NCBI GenBank assembly: GCA_964410065.1
Contig: CAYPFO010000096.1
Coordinates: 1-9,056, forward strand
Direction of reading: 5' to 3'
Length of the DNA: 9,056 nucleotides
From: Serpens sp964410065
Lineage (GTDB): Bacteria; Pseudomonadota; Gammaproteobacteria; Pseudomonadales; Pseudomonadaceae
The translations under genes and the position numbers were made by a program. Each line of letters begins with the position of its first letter. Position 1 is the stretch's first letter. Positions 6,104 through 9,056 of the stretch are shown piece after piece. Under the pieces are notes generated by a model. That model saw only the letters and a list, made by a program, of their open reading frames with translations, had not been told where the DNA came from and did not search any database.

Positions 6104-6124
6104 TTCATCCAAGGAGAAACAACA

Positions 6125-6523
6125 ATGCTCACTCGTACCTTTATGCGTCGGCTGGCAGCCCTATTGGCGATGTCTCATTTTCTGCTGCTGGCGCAGGTAC
6201 CTCTCGCCCAGGCGGCGATGCTGGGCACGGCTGAAGTGGTTGCGGCTCAACAACATCAGGTCGATCGCCAGCAACTGCTTGGCATGCTCGAAGACCAGGG
6301 TGTCAAGGACAAGCTGGTGGCGCTCGGCGTCGAACCGTCCCAGGTTGAGCAGCGGATCAATAGCCTGACGGCCGCCGAGCTGGCGCAATTCAATCAGCAA
6401 CTTGATCAGGCACCTGCCGGCGGCAGTGTGGTGGGCATTATCGTGCTGTTTCTGGTGATTTTCATCATCACCGACATGCTGTGTGCCACCGATATCTTCA
6501 GCTTCATTCGGTGCGTTCGTTGA
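6125..6523 (+). CDS. PA2779-family exported small membrane protein
   Basis: A 132-aa protein recognised as the PA2779 family, whose function I do not know. The chosen ATG has a strong Shine-Dalgarno AAGGAG (6111-6116) and gives a clean signal peptide: basic MLTRTFMRR, hydrophobic core, probable cleavage near Ala30 (PLAQAA). The middle (about 45-95) is a helical family core, VDRQQLLGMLEDQGVKDKL, then GVEPSQVEQRINSLTAAEL. The C-terminus has Ala98-Gly99-Gly100-Ser, a hydrophobic helix at 102-118, then TDMLCATDIFSFIRCVR ending basic. The Gly-Gly/hydrophobic/basic order resembles C-terminal sorting signals of the GlyGly-CTERM kind. The gene overlaps the following C39-like peptidase gene, the usual partner of this family. 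It is separated from the MCE operon by 116 bases that include a possible promoter. Confidence 0.85.
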   Translation: MLTRTFMRRLAALLAMSHFLLLAQVPLAQAAMLGTAEVVAAQQHQVDRQQLLGMLEDQGVKDKLVALGVEPSQVEQRINSLTAAELAQFNQQLDQAPAGGSVVGIIVLFLVIFIITDMLCATDIFSFIRCVR

Positions 6524-7488
6524 GTAAACGCGTTTTTGTACCGTTACTGCTTATCTGTCTGCTGAGCGCCTGTGCGAGGTCACCGCTGCTGGGGCCAGGG
6601 GCCTTGCATTTACCGGTGCGGGTTGAGTTGACAGATGTTCCGTTCTTTCCTCAAGACGATTACCAATGCGGCCCGGCTGCGCTGGCTACCGTGTTGGTGA
6701 ATGAGGGCGTCCCGACAACGCCGGGAGCGCTCAAGGACAAAGTGTTTCTGCCTGGCCGCCAGGGCAGCCTTCAAGTAGAACTGGTTGCGGCTGCGCGTGC
6801 TCAGGGGCAGCTGGTCTATCCCCTTGAGCCCAGATTGGACGCTGTACTGGAAGAGGTCGCGGCCGGCAATCCGGTCCTGGTCATGCAGAACCTGGCCTTT
6901 GAGCGCTGGCCGCAATGGCACTTTGCGGTAATTGTCGGTTATGACCATGAGCAGCAGAGCTTAGTGCTGCGCTCGGGCACCACGCGGCAACTGCAGACGT
7001 CTTTCGTATCGTTTATGCGTACCTGGCACCGAGCTGGACGCTGGGCGGTGGTCACCGCTCCTCCTGAGCGAGTGCCGGCCACCGCGCAGTTGCTGCCCTG
7101 GTTGCAGGCTGCCAGTGATCTTGAAGAGACCGGCCAAAGAAGCGCGGCGCGGCGCGCCTACCGCACGGCAATACAGACGTGGCCACAAGAAGCGCTGCCC
7201 TGGTTTGCGCTGGGGAATGAGGCTTATGCTCGCGGGGATCGTCCTGCCGCCGAACACGCGCTGTTGCGCGGTATTGAAGTGCAGCCGGCGTTTGCACCCG
7301 GCTGGTTCAACCTGTCCGAAGTGCTGGCGGAGCGTGGTTGCATGCAGGCGGCCAGGCAGGCGCGCAATTGCGCAAGCCTGCTGGCGCCAGAAGATGCTCG
7401 ATTTGCCGCGCCACTGCAGGGAGAGATTGGTGGTGAGGTTTGCGCGGCCTTGCCGAAGTGCCCCGAAATTAATAATCTGCGCCTATGA
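6511..7488 (+). CDS. PA2778-family C39-like cysteine peptidase lipoprotein with TPRs
   Basis: Predicted cell-envelope cysteine peptidase, 325 aa from the GTG at 6511. A signal sequence ends in a lipobox LSAC with Cys21 and Ala at +2, so an outer-membrane lipoprotein is expected. The peptidase domain (about 38-170) is C39-like: catalytic Cys53 in DDYQCGPAALATVL and His137 in WHFAVIVGYD. Where C39 proteins usually have Asp after the His strand, this one reads LRSG (Arg154-Ser155-Gly156). Tetratricopeptide-like helices follow (about 195-292, including AARRAYRTAIQTWPQEALPW and WFNLSEVLAERGCMQAARQA). The start is uncertain: GTG 6511 overlaps the previous gene by 13 bases; TTG 6520 would give a 4-base TTGA overlap and also keeps the signal peptide; GTG 6481 is less likely. 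It probably acts on or with the PA2779-family protein encoded before it. Its substrate is unknown. Confidence 0.85.
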   Translation: MRSLSKRVFVPLLLICLLSACARSPLLGPGALHLPVRVELTDVPFFPQDDYQCGPAALATVLVNEGVPTTPGALKDKVFLPGRQGSLQVELVAAARAQGQLVYPLEPRLDAVLEEVAAGNPVLVMQNLAFERWPQWHFAVIVGYDHEQQSLVLRSGTTRQLQTSFVSFMRTWHRAGRWAVVTAPPERVPATAQLLPWLQAASDLEETGQRSAARRAYRTAIQTWPQEALPWFALGNEAYARGDRPAAEHALLRGIEVQPAFAPGWFNLSEVLAERGCMQAARQARNCASLLAPEDARFAAPLQGEIGGEVCAALPKCPEINNLRL

Positions 7489-7506
7489 GTCGCCGATTAC
7501 AGGCCG

Positions 7507-8793
7507 TCAAATTCCCAAACGATCCCGCAAACTGTAATACCAGGCTCCCAGAGCACTGAAGGGTACGCTGAGAGCCTGGCCGCCGGGGAAGGGGTAATGG
7601 GGCAGGCTGGCGAACGCATCGAAGCGCTCGGCCTGACCGCGCAGGGCCTCGGCCAGCACTTTGCCGGCGACGTGGGTGTACGTGACGCCGTGCCCACTGC
7701 ACCCTTGCGAATAATAAATGTTCTCCCCCAGGCGGCCGACTTGCGGCAAGCGCGAGAGGGTCAGCAGGAAATTGCCGGTCCAGGCGTATTCGATTTTCAC
7801 GTCTTTGAGTTGCGGAAAGGTCTTGAGCATCTTCGGTCGGATAATCGCTTCGATATTCGCTGGATCACGCGCGCCGTACACCACGCCGCCGCCATAGATC
7901 AGACGTTTGTCTGCAGAGAGCCGGTAATAGTCGAGCAGGTAGTTGCAGTCTTCGACACAGTGGTCCTGAGGCAAGAGGGCGCAGGCCATTTCTTCGGGCA
8001 GAGGTTCGGTGGTTATTACCTGGGTGCCGCAAGGCATGGACTTGGCGGCCAGCTCTGGCAGCAAGTTGCCCAGGTAGGCATTACCGGCCACTACCAGGAA
8101 TTTGGCTTTTACCCGTCCTTGCGGCGTGTGCACGATGGGGTTGGCACCGCGCTCGATGCGCATTGCCGGGCTGTGTTCATAAATGACGCCGCCCAGAGAT
8201 TCGATGGCCTCGGCCTCGCCTAGCGCCAAGTTGAGCGGGTGGATATGGCCGCCCTGTTTGTCGAGCATTCCACCTATATAGTTGTCGCAGGCGACCACGT
8301 GGCGAATGGCATCGCCGTCGAGCAGTTCCAGGTGCTCGTAGCCGTAGCGCTCCCAGAGCCGTTGCTGCGCCTGCAAATGGTTCATCTGTTTGGGGGTAAA
8401 CGCGGCAAATACTCCACCATCCTTCAGGTCGCACTGAATGCCGTAGCGAGACACGCGATCACGAATGATGCGGCCGCCTTCAAACGCCATCTCGCCGATC
8501 AGCTTGGCTTTTTCGAGCGAAACACTGTTCTCGACGGCATCGATGTCGCGGCTGTAACTGTTAACGATCTGCCCGCCATTACGGCCCGAAGCGCCAAAGC
8601 CCACCTTGGCGGCTTCCAGCACCGTGACCTTAAAACCGTGCTCCAGCAAAAAAAGCGCGGTGGAGAGGCCGGTGTAACCAGCGCCGATTACACAGACATC
8701 GGTTTCGACTTCACCGTCCAGCACAGGACGCACCACTGTTCGGTTGGCGGATGCAGCGTAATAGGAATCCGGATAAGCAGAGGTGTTCGTCAT
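7507..8793 (-). CDS. puuB: Gamma-glutamylputrescine oxidase (PuuB/PauB-type FAD oxidoreductase)
   Basis: FAD-dependent amine oxidase of the DadA/GlyOx fold that oxidises gamma-glutamylated polyamines to the aldehyde in putrescine/spermidine catabolism, releasing ammonia and peroxide. The product is 428 aa, almost the length of E. coli PuuB (426). Visible features are the ADP-binding GAGYTG (37-42) with Glu60 ending the second strand, the FGASGRNGGQ flavin loop (66-75), the GGHIHPLNLALGEA segment and the CVEDCNYLLDYYRL segment. The C-terminus (FPGGQALSVPFSALGAWYYS) is close to that of PuuB from memory. The ATG at 8793 is chosen because MTNTSAYPDSYYAASAN aligns with the PuuB start; 16 extra in-frame codons upstream have no family support. 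Its 3' end is 18 bp from the convergent peptidase gene. No glutamylpolyamine synthetase or other pathway gene is in the window. Pseudomonas relatives are named pauB. Confidence 0.9.
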   Translation of the reverse strand: MTNTSAYPDSYYAASANRTVVRPVLDGEVETDVCVIGAGYTGLSTALFLLEHGFKVTVLEAAKVGFGASGRNGGQIVNSYSRDIDAVENSVSLEKAKLIGEMAFEGGRIIRDRVSRYGIQCDLKDGGVFAAFTPKQMNHLQAQQRLWERYGYEHLELLDGDAIRHVVACDNYIGGMLDKQGGHIHPLNLALGEAEAIESLGGVIYEHSPAMRIERGANPIVHTPQGRVKAKFLVVAGNAYLGNLLPELAAKSMPCGTQVITTEPLPEEMACALLPQDHCVEDCNYLLDYYRLSADKRLIYGGGVVYGARDPANIEAIIRPKMLKTFPQLKDVKIEYAWTGNFLLTLSRLPQVGRLGENIYYSQGCSGHGVTYTHVAGKVLAEALRGQAERFDAFASLPHYPFPGGQALSVPFSALGAWYYSLRDRLGI

Positions 8794-8932
8794 TTTAAGG
8801 TCCGTGTTTGAAATAATTGACGATTGCTCGATCCTACCCAAGTCCCCAAGGCCCGGCTAGTGGTCGTTGGCTGGGCAAAAACCGCCGTGACGATAAAAGA
8901 TCTACTTTTTCAGTCAGTTAGCGAAAAAAGTG
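8794..8932. other. Divergent intergenic region between puuB and tRNA-Val
   Basis: The region holds the unmapped puuB promoter (minus; a TAGGAT -10-like hexamer at 8836-8831 without a good -35) and an A/T-rich patch just upstream of the tRNA promoter (TACTTTTT at 8902-8909, GCGAAAAAAG at 8921-8930). That patch could act as an UP element. The puuB ribosome binding site is weak (GGACC). I see no gene here. Confidence 0.35.
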
Positions 8933-8960
8933 TTGACACCAATTGAGGTGCGGGTAGAAT
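8933..8960 (+). promoter_or_regulatory. tRNA-Val promoter with GC-rich discriminator
   Basis: TTGACA (8933-8938) is a perfect sigma-70 -35. A 16-bp spacer leads to the -10 TAGAAT (8955-8960), five of six matches. The following GCGCACCC is the GC-rich discriminator typical of stringently controlled tRNA and rRNA promoters. The start should be near 8967, a few bases before the mature tRNA. Confidence 0.85.
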
Positions 8961-8974
8961 GCGCACCCATCGGA

Positions 8975-9051
8975 AGGCACATAGCTCAGTTGGTTAGAGC
9001 ACCACCTTGACATGGTGGGGGTCGTTGGTTCGAGTCCAATTGTGCCTACCA
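8975..9051 (+). tRNA. tRNA-Val (anticodon GAC)
   Basis: A 77-nt cloverleaf. The acceptor stem AGGCACA/TGTGCCT pairs fully; the D-arm is GCTC/GAGC. The anticodon stem CCACC/GGTGG encloses loop TTGACAT with anticodon GAC (reads GUC and GUU). The T-arm is GTTGG-TTCGAGT-CCAAT with one G-T closing pair. The discriminator A and encoded CCA (9049-9051) are present. The gene is complete; the window ends five bases later, so any following tRNA in the same transcript is out of view. Confidence 0.97.
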
Positions 9052-9056
9052 AATTC

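Noticed and set aside
6014..6124. N-terminal extension of the PA2779-family protein from an ATG at 6014
   Set aside because: The ATG at 6125 has a strong Shine-Dalgarno and begins a clean signal peptide, which the extension would bury.
7597..8223. 208-codon open frame on the plus strand inside puuB
   Set aside because: It is antisense to a well conserved gene, has no recognisable domain and no proper ribosome binding site that I can see. It is a shadow.
8794..8841. 16-residue N-terminal extension of PuuB from an ATG at 8841
   Set aside because: The family start aligns with the ATG at 8793, and the extension has no counterpart in PuuB.
8975..9056. tRNA-Val 3' end as a phage or island attachment site
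   Set aside because: tRNA 3' ends are common integration sites, but no integrase and no repeated copy of the tRNA end is in the window.
1..9056. CRISPR array, toxin-antitoxin or phage-defence genes
   Set aside because: No regularly spaced repeats were seen, and every gene-sized frame is explained by housekeeping, transport or envelope families.

Overview
The window looks like a Pseudomonas chromosome, most likely of the P. fluorescens/putida group. The evidence is a GC-rich sequence, an Anr regulator beside a HemN-type gene, the neighbouring PA2779/PA2778 family pair, and close packing of genes with 4-base stop/start overlaps. Taxonomy and family names come from recognising the protein sequences; no search was run.

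Layout. Positions 1-114 hold no recognisable gene. A minus-strand block follows: a HemN-like radical SAM protein (1018-2400), then the FNR-type oxygen sensor Anr (115-849) downstream of it. A perfect Anr/FNR box (2462-2475) lies upstream of the HemN-like gene at the spacing expected of a class II activated promoter. The anr leader carries an 11-bp perfect inverted repeat that would bury the anr ribosome binding site. On the plus strand, 2567-6008 is a four-gene MCE (Mla/Pqi-like) lipid-transport operon: a STAS-MlaE permease fusion, an ATPase, an inner-membrane MCE protein and an outer-membrane auxiliary lipoprotein. After a 116-base gap with its own candidate promoter come a small exported membrane protein (PA2779 family, 6125-6523) and an overlapping C39-like cysteine peptidase lipoprotein with TPRs (PA2778 family, 6511-7488). 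Convergent to these is puuB, gamma-glutamylputrescine oxidase (7507-8793, minus). The window ends with a complete tRNA-Val(GAC) gene (8975-9051) and its promoter.

How the genes fit together. HemN-like/Anr is an oxygen-responsive unit in which Anr probably activates the HemN-like gene in low oxygen. The MCE operon should move lipid between the inner and outer membranes, and the peptidase/substrate-like pair after it also belongs to the envelope. PuuB belongs to polyamine catabolism and has no pathway partner in the window.

Most worth following up: the HemN-like protein keeps the radical SAM core but departs from HemN at several motifs, including loss of the fourth Cys (CTSNK instead of CxCNK). 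This suggests a paralogue with an altered function inside a possibly duplicated hemN-anr cassette. Next are the SD-sequestering hairpin of anr, and the Gly-Gly plus transmembrane tail of the PA2779-family protein encoded against a C39-like peptidase.
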